DNA from: Tieghemiomyces parasiticus
Lineage: Eukaryota > Kickxellomycota > Dimargaritomycetes > Dimargaritales > Dimargaritaceae
Assembly: GCA_027575765.1 (NCBI GenBank)
Contig: JANBPT010000076.1
Coordinates: 1-64,000, forward strand
DNA length: 64,000 nt
Direction: 5' to 3'
A program made the translations under genes and the position numbers. The notes beneath the pieces are model-generated. The model searched no databases. It was not told the DNA's origin and worked only from the letters and a program-made list of their open reading frames with translations. This document shows, piece after piece, positions 54,403-64,000 of the stretch (position 1 is the stretch's first letter; each line of letters begins with the position of its first letter).

Positions 54403-57400
54403 GATGGTGGATTAATAATAAGGTTTGGGCGAGGCAGAATGAAGAGGGAACTGAGTGATAGAGAAGGGCGAATAATTGAGAATAGATGGCAAAGCGACCG
54501 TGTTAGTTGGTTATTCTGTACAGGGTGAGTTAGGGGGGCTATGTAGACCCGGGATATCGCGTATGGAATTTCCCGGGCAGTCTCGAAACTTTACCCCGAG
54601 CTCTTCGGCGCTGCCTGTCTATGTGTAGACCTGACTACTGTCCTGCAGCAGATGGGCACCGCATGCAAACCTTCACAGTCGCGAAAGGCCATCTGGCCCT
54701 TCAATCGGCATCCTCAGGGTGGTGAATGAATGTCCATTGGACATCTGGCGTGCTGACCCTTGAAGCATCCCGATGTCGACCAGAGAACTGGAAATATCTT
54801 GGGCGGAGCGCGGGCATACCAACCCCTGACAGGTTCGCCTTCCGCGCCTCTCTTCAACACCAACATAGTTCAAAGCGATAACGAGCCCAGGACTCTTATT
54901 TCCTCCAATCTTTCAGGCTAAAAACCTACCTAGAGCGTGTAAGCGTGATTAAGCTAATAGAGGGCAAAATGTTCAGGGCACTAACAAATTATACAAAAAT
55001 TGAGAGAAGGAGATAACAGAGCAAGCTGTTTAAAATTAAAGTGGTCTAGAAGAGATGGACCAGAGCGCTGAACCAACGGCGAAGTAATGGGTTGACAGGA
55101 TAGAGTCCCCAAAGTCGACTCTGGCCAGTACTTAATGGCCAATTCGGGAGGGAAAGGTCAGAACCCCGGATGCGTCTGCTGTGAATACCCCGCCCACCAG
55201 CGTTTTCCAGCACACCCTCCCCCCGCCACCAATGGATCAATTCCGGTAGTGGAGACCCCTCTCCCTGCTGAACGGCCGGGTAGCTATTGGGGGGGTACGT
55301 TGATCCCTACCCTTTGGTGCCAGATCCGCTCCCACCCTTGCTGATTTGCTCCGCCCCCTCCTTACACCTTGCAGAGCGGATATTCTGGGCCCTGCCAGCT
55401 CAACGTTGTAATCTATTCTGGCGTGTGTTCATCAGAAGGTGCTAAATGCTATGTGAGAGTCGCCTGCTTTATCCCATGCGTCTTGCCTTGACCACCTTGG
55501 TCGATTTCGCTTGAAACTCACGGACAAATAGATATATAATTCCACCTCCTGAATACGCACCGAAATTGATAGCTGCTCCGGGCTTTCTATAGGTATTCAT
55601 GCCAATGTCTTACGGGCGCGGGGAAAAGGGGTCTTAACAACTCAACCTTGATCCACCTGCCTTGTCACGCCCCTGGCTCCTTTCCCAGCGGAGCTGACCA
55701 ATTGTCAACCGCATTGGACAGAAGTGGGTGGGAAACTCCACGTTATAAGGCTAGAGACTTTGGGGCGTATAGGGCGCACCTGCTTCTCCCCTCCACACTA
55801 TATTACAGTTCGCTTCTCTACCCCAAGAAGCGTGTGCCATGGCATCAGTTATTTTTTATTGGACACCAGCCAAAGCCCCACAGACCAGGACCTGCCATCG
55901 ACCCGGGGGATACGTTAGAGATCAACCAAGTGTACCACAACACACTGTCAGGTATTTTCGGCTGCTCCTGCCGGGCGTCACGTACCAATCGCCGGCCTCC
56001 ACCTCGCCCAGGCTTTACGTAGAGGCAGAAGCCCAAGTAATTGTTGCTGAACAGGGGAAGCGAGATCCGTGAAGAGTTTAGGGCGGTAGGCTCCGTTGTT
56101 TCTGCTCCCATCGGAGCTTTGCGAGCTGGACTTACATTAGCCTTGACTTCCTACCTAACAGCGTCGCTGCACCCAAGCGACCCCAGCGCATGCGGCAGGG
56201 CGGACTGGGTCGCAGCCGTTCCTGGCTGATACAGGGTGATTCGAAGTAATGGATACCGATCGACGGGCATTCACTCGTAGAAGCCGGGGCAACGCCGTGC
56301 GTGGGGCCACTGGGTCTAGGGTATGATTGAGTATGTCCACTCTAGTAGACATGACCGATCAGGGGCTTCCAACCATCTATATTGACAAAATAGCTTTGGT
56401 GGCGTGTGATTAGGATCCCAAGAAGCGCTCATTAGCACTGCCCTACCCTTGCCAGGTCCACGACCCAGTCAATCTCACCTGGCGCAGGTTGGTATTGTCC
56501 GACGGGTTCAATGCGACTGGCACTGCCCTGTGGTGAATGTACATTCCCATATCACTTGCCATAAAGGAACTCGCAAGCTGGCCGCTAGATTGTAACGGGG
56601 TCGTGGTGCAAACCAGTACCCGTCGTTCGCAGTCTACTGGGCCACGCTGGCGACGTGGCCAATATGGCTTGTATTTGAGAGGGGAGGCTGCAGAAGTCGG
56701 TGGGATGGACTCGCACCGCGATGGAGTATCACCCTACCGATAATGATTTGACGGGACAAGAGCAGGCGAAAGGAGCCGGCCATCTTACACTCAAGATTGA
56801 AGCCACTAGCGACCCACAACCCTCGACTGACTCTGGTGTGGGACCATAGCGTTTTCCGCTCACAGCACACCAGCCCCGATCTCCCCAATGAGGATGACAA
56901 TGTGGGAAGTAAGCACGGCTGGATAACAGGCGGGGGCGGAGCCACCAGCCATCCAGTCCTCTCCCGCCTAATGCGGTGGACCGTGGCTTCCCTTCTGCTC
57001 AACCTCTCAAGTCCCTCTAACGGCGATTACCTTGTTTGGCATGGCTATTTTACCTCCGCTTCTCCCGCCCGCTCCTTACGAAGTCTACTAGGCACTCCTC
57101 CCCGCGGTTACATCGGCCTAGGTCCGCTGCATTCTCTTCAAGGTACCGCCGGTTGACACTCCGCCGGTAGCCAGCCAACACAGGTTTCACCGCTGCATTC
57201 CCCGATAGTGAAACCGCCGTTGTTCCATCGGGCTGCCTTCTGCGTCCCTTACATCAGTTACCTGCTCACCACACTCCACCTTGCGTCTTTCTTTATTGGC
57301 CATTTGTGAATCTCTCTTTTTTTTGGCCGGTACAGCGCAAGTCAGTCGTGCCCCCTCCCTCTCTGTCGCATTCCCTGCCATCATCCGTCTTTCTGTATCA

Positions 57401-57542
57401 GTACATTCAGAGCATCAGATACAATAATTGCCCTATTTACTCCCCCTCAAATCGGACTCAGCCTAGCGACCACGTCCCTTGGCTACAATCCCGGCGTCAT
57501 CCGACTCTGCGTACCCCTCGCCCATATCACCGTCTGTGCGAG
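54403..57542. other. 3.1 kb without a gene
   Basis: Mixed composition; short frames on both strands (55648-56022 +, 56797-57156 +, 56634-57002 -) have no domain or splice support. 57,250-57,540 is pyrimidine-rich and is probably the leader of the ceramide synthase. Confidence 0.4.
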
Positions 57543-58810
57543 ATGACTACAGCCGCGACCAAGGGCGAAGTCGCCCTCGGGATAACCCCGACAGATTCGT
57601 CGCTACTCCGGTTCGTCGATAAACACCAGCTAGGTATGTTGAATAGGCCAAGTTGTCTATGCCCTGGCCATTCCGTGACCAGATCGATTAACCTTGACGG
57701 CGAGTTTGGTCGGAACGGCCCCTCCTCGGGCATGCGGCCCCTAACTCACCGACCGTTCTTCAACCGCGTCCGCTGCAAAGCCACCCACCCACCCGCCTAA
57801 CCCGCCTCGCCGCCACGCTGCACATTCATTTCCCGACAGACCTGTCTCTGTCGCTCCTGGCTCTAATACTCACGGGTTACCAGTTGGGCAGCCCGCTCGC
57901 CGCCAAATTCGTCACCCTAGGCCACCGGGTACCAGGCAGTGAGCCACCGATGTACGCAAAGGGTGCGGACGATGTTTACTTTGTCATCTTTTGGGCGATC
58001 GCCTTCACGTTCGTACGGGCGGCTGCGATGGAGTTCATCTTCCGGCCCCTCGGCCGGACGTGGGGGGTGACACAAGCTAGTAAGGTGCAGCGCCTGTGCG
58101 AGCAAGGATGGAACAGCCTCTACTATATCGTGTCGTGGTCGTTCGGCACGTACGTGGCTTACCATAGCGACTACTGGATGGACACGAGCCACTTTTGGAT
58201 TGGTTACCCGCACCTGTACTACTCGGCCATCTTCAAGTTCTACTACCTGTCTCAAATCGGCTTCTGGATGCAACAGATATTCGTATTGCACGTGGAGAAG
58301 CGGCGGCGAGACTACATTGAGATGTTTTTCCACCATATCCTGACCAATACGTTACTGATCGCATCCTACTACACCAACTTTGTGCGGATCGGGAACGCCA
58401 TTCTCTGCACCATGGACTTTGCGGACATTTTTCTGTCGGTGGCCAAGGTCCTGCGGTACGTAGGCCTACAGGCCCTGTGTGACTTTACCTTTGTATTGTT
58501 TGTAGTGGCCTGGGTCATCACCCGGCACGGCATGTTTACCATCATCACGTACAGCGTCATCGTTGAGCCCGAACGGCACCGCCCCATCGAGTGGGACCCG
58601 GCCAACGGCGTGTACTTTAGCCATGAGATCCGCTACGTCTTCATGTCTCTGCTCCTGCTCCTCCAGTGCCTCCTGGTTATCTGGATGTACTACATTATCC
58701 GGGTCGTGTACCGCGTCGTCAGCGGTAGCGCTGCCCACGACAACCGGAGTGACTCCGACATGACGTCGCCCGAGGATGAGGGCACCGCCAAATCCAAGAA
58801 GAACGCCTAG
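57543..58810 (+). CDS. ceramide synthase (Lag1/TLC family), first tandem copy
   Basis: Two exons: 57543-57633 and 57840-58810 (donor GTATGT, acceptor CCCGACAG, phase 1), 353 residues. The TLC domain has the Lag1 motif: RRRDYIEMFFHHILT, then SYYTNFVRIGNA and MDFADIFLSVAKVL, with the His-His pair and the two Asp residues needed for acyl transfer. Five to seven hydrophobic segments are visible. The lumenal or cytosolic tail is charged (DNRSDSDMTSPEDEG) and ends KSKKNA, a Lys-rich ER-type tail. Ceramide synthases join a fatty acyl-CoA to a sphingoid base in the ER. The N-terminal part before the TLC domain lacks a homeobox-like domain, as in fungal Lag1. The copy at 60391-61395 is about half identical by eye. 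Confidence 0.9.
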
Positions 58811-60390
58811 ATCGCCTTCTTCATCGTGGCTCAATACTCCGGGCTACGGAGCCCTCCGTTGGGTATCGTATACCCCCTCTCCTTCACCCGCTCTGCACCC
58901 CGCCCGGCGGGCCTATGTGAATTGTTAATCGCTCGGCCCCTCCCCACATGGAGCACTGCGCCCGTTCTTCTTTTTTCTATTATTATTCATATTCCTCACC
59001 TCTGTTGCCTATTAATTTATACATCCTTCCTGGCCCTTTGTTATACCCTGCTCTCTGTGCGTTTGTTGACTTTTCCCATTACCTATTCGCAGCCATAATG
59101 AACGAAATCCCCATCCTGTTTATTGTGGCGATAACCCGGGCGTTCCCTCTGTAGTCTGATGACAACCGCCATCAGTATCACACCGGCTGTCACTACCAAC
59201 CCGACCCCGCTACACTACTCTGGAGCGACCTGCTGGGCGGTAAAACATTCTCTCACAATTCTATGAACATTGGGGCGGGCAGATTTCCTTTTAGCCTTTA
59301 TCCTAATCGCCAATCACTCACCAACGGGCTCGCGACGATCATCCCACTTTAGCCAAGTGGGGATTTACCGCGAGCGGTTGATTGTGAGGCTTACTGGCGG
59401 GTTCTACGCTTCGGAAGTCATCCGGACGCTTGGCCGTGGCACCTTGTGCTCCGTCCGGTCCGTTGCTTCCCAGATACCTCTTGAACACTCCCCTGTGCGC
59501 TTCCCCCCCTCTCCCCCCCCCATCCCGCGGGCGGGGAAGACGAAGGGCAGTGCACAGGTGGTACCTGGAGTCCTTGCGCCAAGGTCAGCTGCGCTGGCGA
59601 GGAGCGTCCTGAAGGGCGGGACCTGGCCGTAAAGCTCTCGAGCTTGAAATCCCTAAAGCTCCCGAACCCACATGCACCCGGAGGGTGCATGGGCGGGGAA
59701 GTCGTTTGCTTGCTTATTGTTTAGCCCTGCCTGTCAGCGGCAGCCTCGCCCCAAAAAGCCTTGTTGGAATGGCTACTGGCTCCCTTTTAAAAGGCCTGTT
59801 CCGCCCCTACCCTCCCCCTTTACCTCCCCTCATCCTCGATAACGCTTATCGGACTCGACTCTGACGCATCACCACCTCGGGTGCTCCTTGCTCCACTGCC
59901 TCCCCTCTTGCGCCTTTATAATCCAGCACGCAGGACACTGCAGTTACTGCTTGTGTCAAGCATCTTATTTTCTTCGCTGTTCCTTGAGGCCACTGGTAGT
60001 TGTTTGGCACTGCGGTCTGTTTTGCCGGTGCCGCTAAGTAACCTTTGCCTGTCTCCTCATCCTGGACCTCGTTACCCACCCTCCCCGCTGCCATTTTGCC
60101 CGTCGGGCCACACCCTCAGCCACTTGCTCCCAGATCCTAGCTCCCTTCAGGTCGCTCTCATTACTACTAGGGCTTCACCTCAGGTCCACGCTCCCTGCCA
60201 TTTCTGCCTTTTTTCTTCGACCCTGCCGCGACGCACCTTTATCGCTTACTGCCACCTGCACGCGTCCCCGAGCCTGTCTTATTCCTACCCTGCGATCCTT
60301 GTGCTTACTGCTAGCCCTATCCTTCATCTGCACGCCCATATACGCTCTGCCTGGCACCATCCCGCGCTCCACCCTGACCTGGCCGACACC
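58811..60390. other. intergenic between tandem ceramide synthase genes
   Basis: Pyrimidine-rich with AT-rich patches. The frame of the second ceramide synthase is open back to 59881 but this stretch is not TLC-like and is probably leader. Contains the palindrome at 59671-59691. No gene seen. Confidence 0.5.
59671..59691. other. perfect 9-bp hairpin
   Basis: CATGCACCC and GGGTGCATG separated by GGA. Role unknown; it is neither next to a stop codon nor part of a tRNA. Confidence 0.6.
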
Positions 60391-61395
60391 ATGAGTTTCG
60401 TGGTTGAACACCAAATCGAGCTGTCGGCGACCCTCATCGGCGCGATCCTCCTGAGCTACCAACTGGGAGTGCCCGGGGCCGCCAAGTTTGTAGAGGTTCA
60501 GGGTCCACTACCGCCCGCCCCGGACTTTGCCGAGCCCATGTACCGTAACTCGCGGGACGATGCGTGCCTGGTGGTGTTTGGCGTTCTGCTTTTCACGTTG
60601 GTACGGGCGGCCATCATGAAGTACCTTTTGGGTCCCCTGGGTCGCCATCTCGGAGTAGTGGACCCGCACAAGATGTCGCGTTTCTGCGAACAGCTGTGGC
60701 TGGTCATCTACAGCGTCTCGTCGGTGACGGCGAGCTTACTCATCATGAGCGAACTACCGCACTGGTTCCACACCCCGGGGTTCTGGGAGGAATTCCCGCA
60801 TATCGCCATGACGCGGCGCTTTAAGTTGTACTACCTGATGGCCATATCGTTCTGGCTCCAGCAGTTCTTTGTGCTCCAAGTCGAGGAGCGTCGTAAGGAC
60901 TACTGGCAGATGCTGTGTCATCATATTGTGACGTGTGCGCTGCTCCTCGCGTCCTACGCGACGCACTACACGCGGATTGGTAATGCGACGTTAGCCACCA
61001 TGGACTTTGCCGACATTTTCTTAAGCGGTGCCAAGGTATTAGGCTACATTGGTCTGCAGCGTCTCTGCGATATCACCTTTGTTATCTTTGTGTTCGTCTG
61101 GATTGCCACCCGCCACATCATCTTTGGCATCCTTATCTGGAGCACCTACTTCGAATCCCCGGTCGTGTATGACCATCCGCGCTATAATGATCCCGCGGCG
61201 GAGATCCACTACTCCAGGGGCTCCCAATTCTTCTTCCTGTCGTGCTTCGCAGTCCTCCAGACTATCATCATTTATTGGTTCGTGCTTATCATCAAGATCG
61301 TGATCCGCGTCCTTCGTGGCGATGTCACTGCCGACAACCGGAGTTCGGGCGAGTCCGATGACGAGGAGCCCGTTAAGACCAAGAAGGTGGACTAA
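60391..61395 (+). CDS. ceramide synthase (Lag1/TLC family), second tandem copy
   Basis: 334 residues, single exon. Start chosen at 60391 because it lines up with the N-terminus of the first copy (FVVEHQIELS against FVDKHQLDLS). The Lag1 motif is intact: ERRKDYWQMLCHH (His177-His178), SYATHYTRIGNA, MDFADIFLSGAKVL (Asp205, Asp208). Multiple TM segments; the tail is acidic (SSGESDDEEP) and ends KTKKVD. Tail charge suggests casein-kinase-type phosphorylation, as in yeast Lag1/Lac1 (family knowledge, site not proven here). The tandem copies point to local duplication and possible specialisation for acyl-chain length. Confidence 0.9.
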   Translation: MSFVVEHQIELSATLIGAILLSYQLGVPGAAKFVEVQGPLPPAPDFAEPMYRNSRDDACLVVFGVLLFTLVRAAIMKYLLGPLGRHLGVVDPHKMSRFCEQLWLVIYSVSSVTASLLIMSELPHWFHTPGFWEEFPHIAMTRRFKLYYLMAISFWLQQFFVLQVEERRKDYWQMLCHHIVTCALLLASYATHYTRIGNATLATMDFADIFLSGAKVLGYIGLQRLCDITFVIFVFVWIATRHIIFGILIWSTYFESPVVYDHPRYNDPAAEIHYSRGSQFFFLSCFAVLQTIIIYWFVLIIKIVIRVLRGDVTADNRSSGESDDEEPVKTKKVD

Positions 61396-61947
61396 AAAGA
61401 CCAGGAGGAGGGGGGACAGGGACCTGCGCCCACTTCACTTCCCCTTCCCTTTCCTTTCGCCTGCACTAGCGTTTCACATCTTTTGCTCGTTCACCTCCTG
61501 GACTGGCTCACTTTGTTGGTCGGCCAAGGGCTCTTTCGTTGTCCCTACACTTATTGTTACTCAGGCTGATTTTGCCTTGACTTTGTTTACGTTCAGCTCT
61601 TACCCACTCTTCTATGCTTTTTTCCCCTCCCCTCGTTGACCTGTCGAGCAAACAACCAATGAGTTTCTTTTCAGTCTCCTATCTATCCCGCCATACTAAT
61701 TACCACGCATTACGTTCTATTTTACCCTTTGGTCTGCATTTTTAATATTATACTTTGGACGCTGTGGAAGTTGCTCCTTGACAAGAGCGTGTGGGGTTGG
61801 ATGCATGGCCAATGGTATGTTCCGAGCGTTTATCTTACACCGAGTAGTGTAAACTTATCGAGGGAGGGAGGTTGTATTCTCATCGGTACGAGGTAATCGT
61901 AAATTGCAAAATATCGAAAGGCATACATGCACCATCTGGGGAGCCAC
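61396..61947. other. convergent 3' intergenic space
   Basis: Pyrimidine-rich then AT-rich; no gene seen. Confidence 0.5.
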
Positions 61948-63254
61948 CTACATCCGCGGCCGCTTAGGACTCGGAGTCGGCGCCCGCTGGTCGAATTTTG
62001 ATTTACGGGTACGAGCTGAAATGTGGATACAGTACCAGTATATATAAATAAAGGAAGAAGGGTAGATAAAGGTCAATGCCAAGCAAAATATCACTAGGCG
62101 GAGGGCAGCCATGGCGGAGAATTGCTGTGGGCTTGCATTCAATTCCGGATGGCCGGCTAGGACCATGTCCGCAGTACTTACCTGGCTTGCTCGGCTCGGA
62201 CGGTTTAGAGGGCTCAAACGTGATGCTGGTCCGCATCCCGGGGGCCTGCTGCTGTTTCCGTAGCTCCTCGGCCTCCTCGACGAGTTTGGCTGTCATTCCA
62301 AGGTCAAAACAAGGGCCCAATCGACCCGACCCGGTGATTAGTATGCAGAGTCACCCCCCGTACGTGAATTTCGTGCGACTGGCTCTACCAGTTTGGCACT
62401 TCGGTCCTTTCAGCCATGGCCACGTATCCTGCCTGGCACTTTTTAAAGCCCAGCACTGTTTCACTTACCCATCTCGGCGGCATAGGCGCTCGGCGTAAAC
62501 GCTTTAGGGTCGTACACCTCGGCCGGATAATTACTTCCTGTTTCGTCGAGGCCCAGGTACTCGATGAGTTTGGCACAGATATGGGGGTTCCGATAGGCCT
62601 TACTCTGGAAGAGCTGTTCGTTGAACCGCATACCTTCGTGCATTAGCCGTTCCCACTGCGCAAACTTGGCCTGCACTTCCGGGTTGCACAGGCCTGGGGG
62701 TTCTGGTGGGATCCCCCAGTTTTCGACCCCCGGAATAGGTGGTGGCGGAGGTAGACGCGGAGGTGGTGGTGGTGTGTCATCAGTGGCGGTGATAGGGTTC
62801 GTTTTTTCGGGCCCGGCAGGTTCCTGTGGGGGGATAGGTGGTAGTGGCGGCGAGGCGGGTCTCAATGGCGGTTCGGTAGCTTGGTGTAAAAGCCCACCCT
62901 GCTAAAACAGGTGGTTCATGGAGGAGGCAAACGTTGTGCTCTTCATTGGTGATGGGAACTGGGGCTCTGGACGGTATTGGCGAGGTCATGGTGAGGGGAG
63001 CAAGGGTCAACCGGGCCCCCAAGTCATCCTGTGTATCTTCGCCGTTGCAGCATTTCGAAACTTCTCGCACCTACCTTCTTGCATACCCTGTCCCCAGCAC
63101 CGAGGTCCTTGCTGGCGGTCCCCGTGGATTTAGAGGTTAGGCTTTCCAACAGAGTCTCTGTGCCGTCATCGGAGCCGTCGTCCGATTCAGAGGAGGCGTA
63201 GGAGATTAGGTTGCGTAGGTCACTGCCTTGGCCTGTCGCTTTGCCTTGTGACAT
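61948..63254 (-). CDS. SAP30BP: HCNGP / SAP30-binding protein family
   Basis: Four exons: 63075-63254, 62469-62901, 62182-62289 and 61948-62015, 262 residues. Domains: an acidic Ser/Asp-rich N-terminus (ISYASSESDDGSDDG), then Pro-rich DNA-encoded runs (TPPPPPRLPPPPPIPG), then the HCNGP domain: EPPGLCNPEVQAKF, EGMRFNEQLFQSKAYRNP, LIEYLGLDETGSNYP and PKAFTPSAYAAEM. It ends RKSKFDQ...SPKRPRM, the basic end of the family. SAP30BP was linked to SAP30/Sin3 repression and more recently to splicing of short introns with RBM17. The join of exon 1 to exon 2 (intron 62902-63074, GTAGGT...TTTTAG) is the simplest in-frame model. A different acceptor at 63029 would add a short exon, but then no good donor follows. 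Confidence 0.82.
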
Positions 63255-64000
63255 GCTGCCGGGGGTCTTGGACCTAAGGCGATGTACGTGAATGGGGAAT
63301 TAAAAAGTAGGCGATAGTTACTAAAAAAGTGGGGCATGCGACCTATGATAACCACTCAGTCGACAGACTACATCGCTACGGGGCCATGCTCAACACGTAG
63401 AGTTTACGCGAATTGGTGGCTGTAAGGGCTAACTCCCCCGGCCTGCCGAATTTAGGCACAAGCCTGCCAGGGAGGAAGGGGGAGGGCTATTAGTGGATAA
63501 ATGTAAAATTCACCGCATGTCCCGTTACGGAGTACGTGATACCGCATACCGGAGGGCCGATGGCCACAGCTAGGCACAGCGCGGGCAGCCGCTATCCGCT
63601 TAGCTCTAGGGCAACGCATCGGGAAGGATGAAGGGGACGGCGAGTCGGGGAGTTCTGGTCTGCGAATTCCAACTTCCTATATTGGGCCTCGGATCGTGAC
63701 CCCACCCGACTTTCCACTGCAGGCTTTCGCTTCGCTGACCCTCGGCCCTCCCTACAACCGGCTACACACATGGGACCGTGAGGCAGCGGTGGCTTATGGA
63801 TCCGCCATGAGCCTCGGAAATACATTAACGACTTGGGCCACGAGCACCTCGCTGGCTGAACGTTCCAGCGTGGTGTAACGTATTACCAAGAAGGCGCGGG
63901 CCAGTTGCAGGCGAGAAAGTATACAGACGGCAGTGTTGGCATAGCCAGCGGATTGTGGGCATAAAGTCGATGCCACAGGGCAACAGCGTGGAGCCTAGTG
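63255..64000. other. right-edge DNA, no gene seen
   Basis: Promoter region of the HCNGP gene and beyond. Frames at 63592-63825 (-), 63696-63878 (+) and 63794-63976 (-) overlap one another and carry no recognisable domain; an exon of a gene beyond the edge cannot be excluded. Confidence 0.4.

Noticed and set aside
59881..60390. 170-codon N-terminal extension of the second ceramide synthase
   Set aside because: Not similar to the first copy, Ser/Pro/Leu-rich like other leaders here; the start at 60391 aligns with the paralogue.

Overview
This is a stretch of nuclear DNA from a fungus. The genes carry short spliceosomal introns (about 30 can be placed from GT...AG junctions that keep the reading frame, mostly 100-270 bases). 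Several products are fungal or typical of fungal mitochondria: cytochrome bc1 subunit Qcr10, a Tgl2-type lipase, Tim8, Cox17, the protein phosphatase Ptc7, a Kin28-like CDK7 and a Pop3-like RNase P/MRP subunit. C-rich intergenic DNA, GC-rich codon use and the mix of families suggest an early-diverging lineage, perhaps Zoopagomycota/Kickxellomycotina. That placement is inference; the sequence itself only shows a fungus-like eukaryote.

Layout. 1-677: end of a low-complexity, basic Ser/Arg/Pro-rich gene running in from the left. 1690-4805: repeat-rich block with a diverged direct repeat and copy 1 of a 2.65 kb repeat encoding a small secreted protein. 6466-7059: a two-TM membrane protein. 7.1-11.3 kb: no convincing gene. 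11.3-18.0 kb: lipase TGL2 (+), QCR10 (-) and the NatC subunit NAA35/MAK10 (-, five exons). 19.6-22.6 kb: an unidentified 181-residue protein, tRNA-Arg(TCT) and eIF3j. 25.3-31.3 kb: a nine-exon DUF1399/glycine-rich-domain gene (+) facing a 552-residue secreted protein (-). 33.7-36.2 kb: COX17 (+) facing PTC7 (-). 38.0-41.5 kb: second direct-repeat copy, then copy 2 of the 2.65 kb repeat in inverted orientation. 42.3-43.2 kb: a dead mariner transposase. 43.6-49.9 kb: inositol polyphosphate kinase (-), UBE2G1 (+), TIM8 (-), CDK7 (+). 50.5-54.4 kb: POP3-like gene (+) and calreticulin (-). 57.5-61.4 kb: two tandem ceramide synthases. 61.9-63.3 kb: a SAP30BP/HCNGP gene (-).

Most genes are housekeeping and unrelated in pathway, as expected for a fungal chromosome. 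The unusual material is the inverted repeat pair at 2.1-4.8 and 38.8-41.5 kb. It flanks about 34 kb of housekeeping genes. Its noncoding DNA is almost identical between copies, yet the small secreted protein differs at 38 of 155 residues, all in two blocks around an invariant 73-residue core. Other points of note are an inositol kinase with changed signature residues, a POP3 gene with a long N-terminal part and an eight-residue repeat tract, and tandem ceramide synthases that differ by one intron.

Exon joins below were read by eye from splice consensus, frame and family knowledge; no alignment or search was run.
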